From positions 1 to 5,342 of the forward strand of contig JAHQWY010000262.1 of NCBI GenBank assembly GCA_029856445.1: a stretch of 5,342 nucleotides of DNA, given 5' to 3'. Positions 1 to 5,342 of this stretch are shown piece by piece. The notes beneath the pieces were generated by a model. The model worked only from the letters and a program-made list of their open reading frames with translations, was not told the origin of the DNA and ran no database searches. Origin of the DNA: Promethearchaeia archaeon. Lineage in GTDB: Archaea; Asgardarchaeota; Lokiarchaeia; Sigyniarchaeales; SOKP01. Made by a program: the position numbers and the translations under genes. Position 1 is the stretch's first letter, and each line of letters opens with the position of its first letter.

Positions 1-640
1 GAATATTATGTGGTCTGAAGTTTAAATTTTCAAACATATAAGAGTCAGTATAATCTATAGTTTTTTGTATAATAGCTTTATAATCAGTGATTTTTGGAAA
101 AAATGGAGAAATAAAGGTATATGTTTTAATTCCATTATCATGAATTTTTTTAAGAGATACTAACCGTTCTTCCGGTCTGGATGCACTTCGCTCAATAATT
201 TTAGCAAATTCTGCATTTAATGTACTTATGGATATCCCTACTTCTAAATTATCAAATTTCTTAAATAAATCAATATCTCTTTCAACAAATTTTGATTTAG
301 TAAGAATAGATATATGTGCTGTTGTACCGATTAATTTTTCTAAAATTTTTCTTGTATTTTGATATTTCAGTTCTAAAGGTATATATGGATCTGTTACAGA
401 ACTAAGTAAGAGCCTTTTACCATTATATCTTTGCGGTCTAATCTTATCCAAACTAAACGTTTTAATATCTAAAAATTGTCCCCATTTATCCCCTTTATGG
501 TTTGTAAATCTTATCATGAATTCAGCATAACAGTAAATGCATCCATGTTGGCACCCAGTATAGGGATTTATAACATAATCAATTGAAGGAATATTACTCT
601 TTGTTATAATGCTTTTAGCTTCTCGAAAATTGATTTTCAT
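1..640 (-). CDS. SPL-like radical SAM protein, 3' end cut by window edge
   Basis: The frame is open from ATG at 640 down to base 1, giving 213 complete codons of the N-terminal part. Residues 30-37 hold the radical SAM cluster motif CxxxCxxC (C30, C34, C37, followed by YA), which binds a 4Fe-4S cluster and S-adenosylmethionine. Other stretches match the COG1533 (SplB / 'DNA repair photolyase') pattern: SSVTDPYIPLE (80-90), ILTKS (112-116), VGISIST (134-140), ERSASRPEERL (150-160) and ISPFFPKITD (177-186). These form the successive strands of the TIM-barrel core. The family is named for spore photoproduct lyase, but most members have no known substrate. The three cluster cysteines are the only cysteines visible, so the hydrogen-donor Cys of true spore photoproduct lyase is missing here. 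The start is supported by a TATA-like box about 29 bases upstream. The family call is firm; the function is unknown. Confidence 0.9.
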   Translation of the reverse strand, partial: MKINFREAKSIITKSNIPSIDYVINPYTGCQHGCIYCYAEFMIRFTNHKGDKWGQFLDIKTFSLDKIRPQRYNGKRLLLSSVTDPYIPLELKYQNTRKILEKLIGTTAHISILTKSKFVERDIDLFKKFDNLEVGISISTLNAEFAKIIERSASRPEERLVSLKKIHDNGIKTYTFISPFFPKITDYKAIIQKTIDYTDSYMFENLNFRPHNI

Positions 641-665
641 TCTTTAAATTAGAATATTTTCTCGA

Positions 666-673
666 TTATAAAA
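666..673 (-). promoter_or_regulatory. TATA-like box for the radical SAM gene
   Basis: On the minus strand this reads TTTATAAT, inside a longer AT-rich stretch. Its centre is about 29 bases before the ATG at 640, which is the spacing expected between an archaeal TATA box and the transcription start. No Shine-Dalgarno core lies between it and the ATG. The message is therefore probably leaderless or nearly so. This is inferred from position and composition only. Confidence 0.5.
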
Positions 674-706
674 TTAACCCACCCAACATGAAATTAATAA
701 TCTATC

Positions 707-753
707 AAAGTTAATTTCAAAAAGTTAAAACCTATTCAATGATTTTTAACTTT
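707..753. repeat. Three AAAGTTAA boxes, two direct and one inverted
   Basis: AAAGTTAA occurs at 707-714 and 721-728 on the plus strand and at 746-753 on the minus strand. The second and third copies extend to a perfect 10-bp inverted repeat (AAAGTTAAAA at 721-730 and TTTTAACTTT at 744-753) with 13 bases between. The direct pair starts are 14 bases apart. The cluster lies just upstream of the ATG at 774, where a promoter for the plus-strand genes must be, so it could be an operator. The AT-rich background makes chance repeats likelier than usual. No transcription factor can be named. Confidence 0.4.
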
Positions 754-773
754 AAAAAGATTAGTTCAGTTAC

Positions 774-1421
774 ATGCCAAGTAGTGTAATTTCTCACCAA
801 GCACCGGGATTAGCACTTAAAATAAAATATCCAAATAAGTTTGATGGAACAGCTTTATGCATTAGCACAATGGTCCCTGATATAAATATATTTTTTGACC
901 CATATCTTCCATTTAATTTCAGAAATTTTACTCATAGCTTGGTTGGGTTGATAGTCCTTACTATACCGTTAACTCTCTTCCTTACCTACATATTTTGTTT
1001 AAAGATCGGTCCATTTTTTGCTCAAGTTGCAAAAAGGAAAGGTCTATTTTCTAAATCTTTCACATACTTTGGGCTTGATGAATGGGACAACTTAAAGAAA
1101 AAGGAATTTAATAAAAAATTTTTTATAATAGCCACTTATTCGGCTTTTATCGGAGGATTAACACATCTTTTGCTTGATCTTCCTGCCCATGAAAACATAG
1201 AGATGTTTTTTCCAATAATAATCCCTTCTCCTGATTTTTTACTCTATTCAATTATAGATTTTGGACCAGTAACTATTGGTCAAAGACAAATAGAGCGAAA
1301 TTTAACTGTGTATGGGGTAATTTGGATTATAGAAACTTTAATTACCTTTGTGATTGCTCTATATCTACTCAGATATATTAAAAAACGTGATTTAATTAGT
1401 AAATGGTATAACAAAATATGA
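774..1421 (+). CDS. DUF4184-type integral membrane protein, possible metal-dependent hydrolase relative
   Basis: This 215-aa protein starts with MPSSVISHQAPGLAL, which resembles the DUF4184 opening (MPFTxxHPAAVLPL), and so supports ATG 774. STMVPDINIF (31-40), FTHSLVG (52-58) and GLTHLLLDLPAH (128-139) follow. These His/Asp positions (H8, D36, H54, H131, D135, H139) resemble those of the YdjM/PF04307 membrane-bound metal-dependent hydrolase family, where they are thought to bind metal at the membrane. Hydrophobic segments lie near 56-76, 116-136 and 178-200, with a charged cytoplasmic-type loop (about 85-115) and a basic C-terminal tail. There is no Shine-Dalgarno before the ATG, so the message may be leaderless. 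It is the first gene of the plus-strand cluster, 25 bp from the next membrane protein. The reaction and substrate are unknown. Confidence 0.75.
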   Translation: MPSSVISHQAPGLALKIKYPNKFDGTALCISTMVPDINIFFDPYLPFNFRNFTHSLVGLIVLTIPLTLFLTYIFCLKIGPFFAQVAKRKGLFSKSFTYFGLDEWDNLKKKEFNKKFFIIATYSAFIGGLTHLLLDLPAHENIEMFFPIIIPSPDFLLYSIIDFGPVTIGQRQIERNLTVYGVIWIIETLITFVIALYLLRYIKKRDLISKWYNKI

Positions 1422-1436
1422 ATTTATTATATACAA

Positions 1437-1441
1437 TGAGG
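1437..1441 (+). promoter_or_regulatory. Shine-Dalgarno of the 178-aa membrane protein gene
   Basis: TGAGG lies 5 bases before the ATG at 1447. It gives the second gene its own initiation signal and fits translation from a message that begins upstream of the DUF4184 gene. It also fixes ATG 1447 as the start. Confidence 0.6.
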
Positions 1442-1446
1442 AAATT

Positions 1447-1983
1447 ATGTTTAGAAATCTAAAGAATTCAGTAAAAGAACCACTCATTATTTACACCACT
1501 GGAATAATAATTACTATACTCTCTATAATTTTTTTTACAATTAGAGGTTATCCTTTAGTTGTTACTGCATCTGAAACTTTAGATATAATTACACCTCCAA
1601 TATACATGATTTCAATTTTTTTTCCTTATGGAATCTTAATAGGTGAAGTGGTTTGGATGTGGAATGAGAGAGAGGAATCAAAATTATATATTTTATTTCT
1701 CATAGAATGTGTTATTGTTGCCGTATTCTCTTTTGCTCGATACTTTATTAAGATCCCACTTAGTGGACACGCTATTATAATACTATTCTATTTGTTACAT
1801 CAGGTTATAAATAATAGGTTCCAAAAACCGTTGAGAATTGTAATTGGAATAATAGTTCTTGTGATAACTCTGATTTACAAAATATTTTTGTGGGATGATC
1901 CAATCACGTTTATTTTCGGAGCATTTCTTGGTGTCATTTTATGGATTCCAGGATTTTTATATCGTTATAAAAAAGTAGAATAG
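1447..1983 (+). CDS. Unrecognised six-helix membrane protein with weak PAP2-like signature
   Basis: I do not recognise this 178-aa protein as a named family. It is very hydrophobic, with likely membrane segments near 12-31, 47-67, 80-97, 106-121, 129-146 and 153-171. A charged loop (WNEREESK, 72-79) follows the second helix and the C-terminus is basic (YRYKKVE). Polar residues in otherwise greasy regions stand out: R98 and K102, then PLSGHA (104-109), then YKIFLWDDP (144-152) and FGAFLG (157-162). The order SGH followed by a downstream Asp and a Gly-rich helix recalls PAP2-type phosphatases. However, the RP of motif 1 and the SR and His of motif 3 are not present, so activity cannot be claimed. 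It lies 25 bp after the DUF4184 gene, probably in the same operon, and may be its partner in the membrane. Confidence 0.8.
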   Translation: MFRNLKNSVKEPLIIYTTGIIITILSIIFFTIRGYPLVVTASETLDIITPPIYMISIFFPYGILIGEVVWMWNEREESKLYILFLIECVIVAVFSFARYFIKIPLSGHAIIILFYLLHQVINNRFQKPLRIVIGIIVLVITLIYKIFLWDDPITFIFGAFLGVILWIPGFLYRYKKVE

Positions 1984-2011
1984 AAGGATGGGGGATTATT
2001 TAGAGGAAATC

Positions 2012-2028
2012 TTTAATTGATTAAATAG
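2012..2028 (+). promoter_or_regulatory. Possible promoter of the esterase gene
   Basis: The 64-bp gap after 1983 contains TTTAATTGATTAAATAG, whose second half (TTAAATAG, 2021-2028) is centred about 23 bases before the ATG at 2048. No Shine-Dalgarno stands at normal distance; AGAGG at 2003-2007 is about 40 bases away. A leaderless transcript from here would explain this. The gap is generally AT-rich, so the call is weak and readthrough from the upstream genes is equally possible. Confidence 0.25.
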
Positions 2029-2047
2029 TTTAAAATAATAAGAAATT

Positions 2048-3358
2048 ATGTCAAATAAAATTAATAACTCAAAAATAATAAGTCCTATAATATCAAACCT
2101 TCAAGAAAAAATCAGAGTTAATAAGAAAGAAGCAGTTTCGAAATTCTGGAAAGAGATTGAAAAACTAGGAACACCAATCTTTGAAAAATTTGAAGGAGAT
2201 GATAAACATAACCTTATAACTTTTATTGTTCGAGAAGATAAAGATGTAAAGAATATTGTATGCAATAGTTACTTAGCAAATGAAGATATAAAAGAAGGCT
2301 TACTCGAGAAAATTGAAGATACCAATATATATTTCAAATCATATAAGATTCTTAAAGGTATTCGAGATACTTACAATTTTAGCAAAAATAATCCATTAGA
2401 ACCAAAAGATCCTATAGAGAATATTATACAGTATAAAGATTTGGTTTTTACTGACCCTTGTAACTTGAAAGAAACTTTCTGGAAGGCTGATGGAATTTAC
2501 ATGCCTTGGAATGAGATTATTTCTCCTGATGCCCCTCCACAACCTTGGTATGGTGAAAGATCTAATGTTGATCGTGGCAATATAGAAGAATTTATGTCTT
2601 ACAGTAAAATTTTAAATACTAAACGTCAAATTTTTGTTTATACTCCCCCAAATTATTCCAAAGATCATGTTCCTTATCATTTTCTTTTATTATTTGATGG
2701 AATAATCTTTGAAGAGATGGCTAAAGTATCCTCTACTCTCGACAATCTCATTGCGGACGACAAGATTCCACCTATTATTGCTATAATGGTACAAAATTTT
2801 ATGGATACTAGTCTCGCTCGAAGAGCTAGAGAATTACCTCCTAATCCGAAATTCGAAGAATATATTATTAACGAATTACTTCCATGGGGGTATAAGAAAT
2901 TTAACATCACCTCAAATCCTTCTTACTCTATTGTCGCTGGGGCTAGTTATGGGGGGATCGCATCTGCATTTATCGCATTTAAACACTCGGAAATCTTTGG
3001 TAATGTATTATCTATGTCGGGCACTTATTCTTGGTATCCTGGGGCTGAATTTTGGTTGAGCAGGATCGACGAATTCGAAGATTTCGAACACTGGTGGACA
3101 AAAGAGGATGAAAAGGAGGGAGAATGGCTCGCCCTTCAATTTGCTCAAAGTGAAAGATTACCCTTAAAATTTTATCTTGATGTAGGTGTACTTGAGTATA
3201 TGGACCCAACAAATCTATTTATAGCTAATCGTCATTTTCGTACTGTTTTACAAGCAAAGGGATATCCTTTTTCTTACGTGGAATTTCTAGGTGGTCATGA
3301 TTTCGTATGTTGGCGAGGTTCAATAGCCGATGGGCTCATTTACCTCATAGGAAAATAA
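2048..3358 (+). CDS. Enterochelin esterase (Fes)-like alpha/beta hydrolase
   Basis: This 436-aa protein is a two-domain serine esterase of the enterochelin esterase family. The N-terminal part (about 30-165) follows the Fes pattern: FWKEIEKLGTPIFEKF (33-48), NLITFIVRED (55-64), a DTN...YKILKGIRDTYNF region (91-111), DP.N (136-139) and APPQPW (162-167). The catalytic esterase D-type domain (PF00756, about 185-436) has RQIFVYTPPNY (193-203), LLLFDG (213-218), RELPPNPKF (261-269), ELLPW (276-280), the nucleophile elbow GASYGG (S300) and GGHD (H417). D378 or E383 may be the acid. Fes hydrolyses the trilactone of ferric catecholate siderophores in the cytoplasm. No signal peptide is visible, which fits that location, but no siderophore gene is nearby, so another ester is possible. 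An acidic, Trp-rich stretch (about 340-360) may be a lid. A stop 7 bases upstream (TAA, 2039-2041) fixes ATG 2048. Confidence 0.85.
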   Translation: MSNKINNSKIISPIISNLQEKIRVNKKEAVSKFWKEIEKLGTPIFEKFEGDDKHNLITFIVREDKDVKNIVCNSYLANEDIKEGLLEKIEDTNIYFKSYKILKGIRDTYNFSKNNPLEPKDPIENIIQYKDLVFTDPCNLKETFWKADGIYMPWNEIISPDAPPQPWYGERSNVDRGNIEEFMSYSKILNTKRQIFVYTPPNYSKDHVPYHFLLLFDGIIFEEMAKVSSTLDNLIADDKIPPIIAIMVQNFMDTSLARRARELPPNPKFEEYIINELLPWGYKKFNITSNPSYSIVAGASYGGIASAFIAFKHSEIFGNVLSMSGTYSWYPGAEFWLSRIDEFEDFEHWWTKEDEKEGEWLALQFAQSERLPLKFYLDVGVLEYMDPTNLFIANRHFRTVLQAKGYPFSYVEFLGGHDFVCWRGSIADGLIYLIGK

Positions 3359-3372
3359 AAATTTCTGTATAC

Positions 3373-3378
3373 TTTTTT
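3373..3378 (+). terminator. T-run after the esterase gene: terminator or TATA-like element
   Basis: TTTTTT begins 15 bases after the esterase stop and no hairpin precedes it, as in archaeal intrinsic terminators that rely on U-tracts. The same stretch (CTTTTTTATG, 3372-3381) is centred about 37 bases before the ATG at 3414. It could instead be a TATA-like element giving a short leader of roughly a dozen bases. The sequence does not decide between the two. Confidence 0.3.
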
Positions 3379-3400
3379 ATGATTAATAGTGATATTTGAT

Positions 3401-3406
3401 AGGTGA
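3401..3406 (+). promoter_or_regulatory. Shine-Dalgarno that decides the EamA start
   Basis: AGGTGA matches the anti-Shine-Dalgarno end of 16S rRNA and sits 7 bases before ATG 3414. A TTG at 3396 is in frame but lies upstream of this site. The ATG at 3414 is therefore the preferred start, giving 340 residues. Confidence 0.75.
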
Positions 3407-3413
3407 AGTAATA

Positions 3414-4436
3414 ATGGAAACTATATTAAATCCTTATAAAAAACAAGAAATCATTGCCTATATATTATTAATTCTAACGGCTATTATATGGGGCGGGACA
3501 TGGCCATTAGGTAGATGGATAGTATCTAAAGATTATGGTGAAATCATCCCCCCAATGATGATAGCAGTGATCCGTTATTTTTTAGCTATAATTTGTTTTT
3601 TTCTTATTCTTAGATATAAAGAAGGAACCTTAAATTGGAGATTTGCGAAAGAGAATTGGATAATTTTAACTTTTATGGGTTTGATGTCTGTAACAATATA
3701 TCAAATAGGTTATCTAGTCGGAGAAATTTTCACTGCTGCTAGTGATGCCAGTATAATGGTTGCAACTAATGCAGTCTGGGTTGTAATTCTTTCAAGTACA
3801 TTCTTAAAAACAGAATTTTTTACCTGGAAGAAAATTATTGGAACCCTTTTAGCATTTACAGCCGTTGTTATTGTAGTAGGTTTTTCTCCTAATGAAGATG
3901 TTCCCAATCGAATTTTTGGAGATATTTTAATATTAATAGCTGCCTTTGCATATGCGACATATACTGTTGCGTCTCGGTATTTCTTGAATAAAACCCATAA
4001 TAATCCTGAATCTTATCAACCAAGCAGTTTATGGATAATAACTTGGGTTTCTTTTTTTGGATTTTTAGCAACTACACCTATAGCATTACTATTTAGCCCA
4101 GAATATCTAAATCCGATCGAATATTTTGGTGTCCCTGTACGAATATGGTTTGGAATTGCTTATTTAACATTTCTTTCTACCGTAGGGGCATATACATTTT
4201 ATTTAGAAGGAGTTAAACGTTTAGATGCTAGTAGAGCAGCAATCTTCCAAACATTAGTACCATTATTTGGAGTAATTCTTTCTGCTATATTTTTACAAGA
4301 GCAATTCGATGTACTTATCTATCCATTTTCCTTACTATTTGTAATTTTAGGAATTATACTTGTAAATCTTAAATCACACTTAAATAAAAAAGAGAAAAAA
4401 GTAAATGATCTTTCAACCGATAAAGGTTTCACTTAA
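3414..4436 (+). CDS. EamA-type DMT superfamily transporter
   Basis: From ATG 3414 this is a 340-aa permease of the drug/metabolite transporter superfamily, a secondary transporter in the cytoplasmic membrane. It has the two tandem EamA repeats of five helices each, about 15-156 and 170-318. Repeat 1 opens with LTAIIWGGTWPLGRW (21-35) and has the typical ASDASIMVATNAVWV segment (108-122). Repeat 2 opens with FGDILILIAAFAYATYTV (168-185) and has LDASRAAIFQTLVPLFGVI (270-288) followed by FLQEQ, the usual P-x-x-x-x-x-x-x-E layout. The length is slightly above the common 290-310 because of a longer loop (about 191-206) and a charged lysine-rich tail (321-340). EamA proteins export amino acids, metabolites or drugs, or import nucleotide sugars and others; the substrate cannot be told from sequence. 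It lies 55 bp after the esterase gene, and its last 8 bases overlap the convergent 4Fe-4S gene. Confidence 0.92.
   Translation: METILNPYKKQEIIAYILLILTAIIWGGTWPLGRWIVSKDYGEIIPPMMIAVIRYFLAIICFFLILRYKEGTLNWRFAKENWIILTFMGLMSVTIYQIGYLVGEIFTAASDASIMVATNAVWVVILSSTFLKTEFFTWKKIIGTLLAFTAVVIVVGFSPNEDVPNRIFGDILILIAAFAYATYTVASRYFLNKTHNNPESYQPSSLWIITWVSFFGFLATTPIALLFSPEYLNPIEYFGVPVRIWFGIAYLTFLSTVGAYTFYLEGVKRLDASRAAIFQTLVPLFGVILSAIFLQEQFDVLIYPFSLLFVILGIILVNLKSHLNKKEKKVNDLSTDKGFT
4386..4400 (-). terminator. Pyrimidine-tract terminator of the 4Fe-4S gene, inside the EamA coding sequence
   Basis: On the minus strand this reads TTTTTTCTCTTTTTT, about 29 bases past the TGA stop at 4429-4431. Two T6 runs in a row are the kind of U-tract that stops archaeal RNA polymerase, and there is no hairpin. 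On the plus strand the same bases are AAA and GAG codons of the lysine-rich EamA tail (KKEKK, 325-329). Function is inferred from composition and position. Confidence 0.5.
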
Positions 4437-5342
4437 TTCTTCCTTTAATATTTCTTAGCATTGCGTCCCTCATATTTTCTGCAGGGATTTTGGTGAATTT
4501 CTTTACCATCGTAATAGCTTTACTTTTACAGTTAAAAGCACAGACCCCACAGCCTATGCATCTATCGATGTTGATTTCAATTCGCTTATTTTCATTATCT
4601 TCATCAACAAGCTCAATTGTGTACATGGGACAAAGCTCAGTACATTTTTTACAAAATACACAATTCTCTATTTCATATTGTGGAAGAAAATTTGAACTGG
4701 CAACTGTATTTGGATTATTAAACTGTCGTATACCTCGTAACATTACACAGCAATCGCGATCGCAATTACAAATAAATGTAGACTTCTCAGTTATATTTTG
4801 AGTTGTATGGACCAATCCCGCTTTTGCTGCTGCACTTAATGTCTCGAGAGCTTCCTCTTTAGTTAACTCTCTCCCAAATCCATATTCAATGTCGTAATCT
4901 GCCCAGGTATTAAAATTCATACATACATTGATAGGATATTCATTCACAGGTACACCATCATTATGTAATTTCATATGTATTCGACACGCACAATCCATTA
5001 CAGAAATTCGTCGTGCTTGTTCTATATAATTTTTAGCTTGTTCAAATGGAAGTATATCATTCTTTACCATCTCAACCTCCTGATTGACATCAACCATCTT
5101 TCCTTTACCCCGATCAACGGTATCTTCTACAACTTTTTGATCTACAAACACTCTCATCATTGGATAGGTTGATTTGGAATTTGTAGAGATTAAACCTTTA
5201 TTATAATAATTCTCATATTCCTCAGTAAAAATTTTCAGAACATCTTCTTCCTCTGCTAAAGCTCTTTCATAGTTCGCAAAGTATAACTCAAATAGACCAG
5301 GAAGTAGCGGAAACAAAGAATAGGTGGTTTTTCCTTCTCCTT
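4429..5342 (-). CDS. Cys-rich 4Fe-4S dicluster protein, N-terminus cut by window edge
   Basis: The frame is open from the TGA at 4429-4431 to the right edge, giving 303 full codons. Residues below are counted from the TTG at 5316. That TTG is probably not the start: the frame continues upstream as GEGKTTYS and joins LFPLLPGLFELYF, which resembles the '(Y)xLxPxxPGxxE' segment that is internal in related proteins. The middle holds a cysteine set seen in a group of anaerobe 4Fe-4S proteins: CACR (109-112), C132, GLVH (167-170) and CNCDRDCC (183-190). The C-terminus is a two-cluster ferredoxin domain: C219, C222, C225, C229 and C253, C256, C259, C263, where the last Cys is followed by Lys in place of the usual Pro. 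It is probably a cytoplasmic electron-transfer or iron-sulfur sensor protein. Family members often carry an N-terminal helical or winged-helix-like region, which would lie outside this window. Partner and role are unknown. Confidence 0.88.
   Translation of the reverse strand, partial: GEGKTTYSLFPLLPGLFELYFANYERALAEEEDVLKIFTEEYENYYNKGLISTNSKSTYPMMRVFVDQKVVEDTVDRGKGKMVDVNQEVEMVKNDILPFEQAKNYIEQARRISVMDCACRIHMKLHNDGVPVNEYPINVCMNFNTWADYDIEYGFGRELTKEEALETLSAAAKAGLVHTTQNITEKSTFICNCDRDCCVMLRGIRQFNNPNTVASSNFLPQYEIENCVFCKKCTELCPMYTIELVDEDNENKRIEINIDRCIGCGVCAFNCKSKAITMVKKFTKIPAENMRDAMLRNIKGRIK

Noticed and set aside
707..753. AAAGTTAA repeats as a CRISPR remnant
   Set aside because: The repeats are only 8 bp, spacing is uneven, one is inverted, and no array or cas gene is present.
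1447..1983. Calling the 178-aa protein a PAP2 phosphatase
   Set aside because: The RP of motif 1 and the SR and His of motif 3 are absent. The likeness is kept only as a finding.
2677..3212. Two minus-strand open frames (2677-2910 and 3012-3212) inside the esterase gene
   Set aside because: They lie wholly within a well-supported coding region, have no initiation signals and show no family resemblance.
3396..3413. Upstream in-frame TTG start for the EamA gene
   Set aside because: The Shine-Dalgarno AGGTGA at 3401-3406 lies downstream of the TTG and correctly spaced for ATG 3414. The six added residues are not typical of the family.
3710..4071. Minus-strand open frames within the EamA gene
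   Set aside because: They are antisense shadows of a clear ten-helix transporter, with no start signals and no recognisable domains.
4490..5172. Plus-strand open frames opposite the 4Fe-4S gene
   Set aside because: The opposite strand carries conserved cysteine motifs throughout, so these frames are by-products of that coding sequence.
5314..5316. TTG at 5316 as the real start of the 4Fe-4S gene
   Set aside because: The frame stays open to the window edge and the residues on both sides of the TTG read as one continuous family segment. The purine-rich AAGGAGAAGG at 5333-5342 is also too far away, at 16 bases, to serve as its Shine-Dalgarno.
5320..5340. GEGKTTY at the right edge as a Walker A nucleotide-binding loop
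   Set aside because: The Gly needed four residues before GK lies outside the window. What follows is a proline-containing YSLFPLLPG segment instead of the helix of a P-loop.

Overview
The window is AT-rich and densely coded. It most likely comes from an archaeon. The initiation signals are a mix typical of archaea. One gene has an AT-rich TATA-like box about 29 bases before its ATG and no Shine-Dalgarno (SD), which suggests a leaderless transcript. Genes inside the operon carry SD cores (GAGG, GGTGA) at normal spacing. The putative terminators are T-runs rather than GC-rich hairpins. The gene families (an SPL-like radical SAM protein, DUF4184, a cysteine-rich 4Fe-4S protein) fit an uncultured anaerobic archaeal lineage, possibly Asgard. 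That placement is a guess, because no marker gene is present.

Layout. (1) At 1-640 (minus) lies the N-terminal 213 residues of an SPL-like radical SAM protein whose 3' end is outside the window. (2) At 641-773 is a divergent intergenic region with a TATA-like box for the minus gene and three copies of AAAGTTAA in front of the plus genes. (3) Four plus-strand genes follow with short gaps: a DUF4184 integral membrane protein (774-1421), an unrecognised six-helix membrane protein (1447-1983), an enterochelin-esterase (Fes)-like alpha/beta hydrolase (2048-3358) and a ten-helix DMT/EamA transporter (3414-4436). (4) A minus-strand Cys-rich 4Fe-4S protein (4429-5342) overlaps the EamA gene tail to tail by 8 bp and runs off the right edge, so its N-terminus is missing.

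How they may work together. The first two plus genes look like one transcription unit, with a 25-bp gap and an SD. The esterase and the transporter may be cotranscribed with them or may have their own promoters: the gaps are 64 and 55 bp, AT-rich, with possible TATA or T-run signals. An intracellular ester hydrolase beside an EamA transporter and two membrane proteins could be a small uptake, export or detoxification module, but the substrate cannot be read from the sequence. I see no tRNA, rRNA, CRISPR array, insertion sequence or phage gene. No stretch over 300 bases lacks a gene. The longest gap is 641-773.

Nothing here clearly shows a new defence or mobile system. The points most worth checking are the AAAGTTAA cluster, the degenerate PAP2-like signature in the 178-aa membrane protein, the Fes-type enzyme without visible siderophore genes, and the terminator-like tract inside the lysine codons of the convergent gene.
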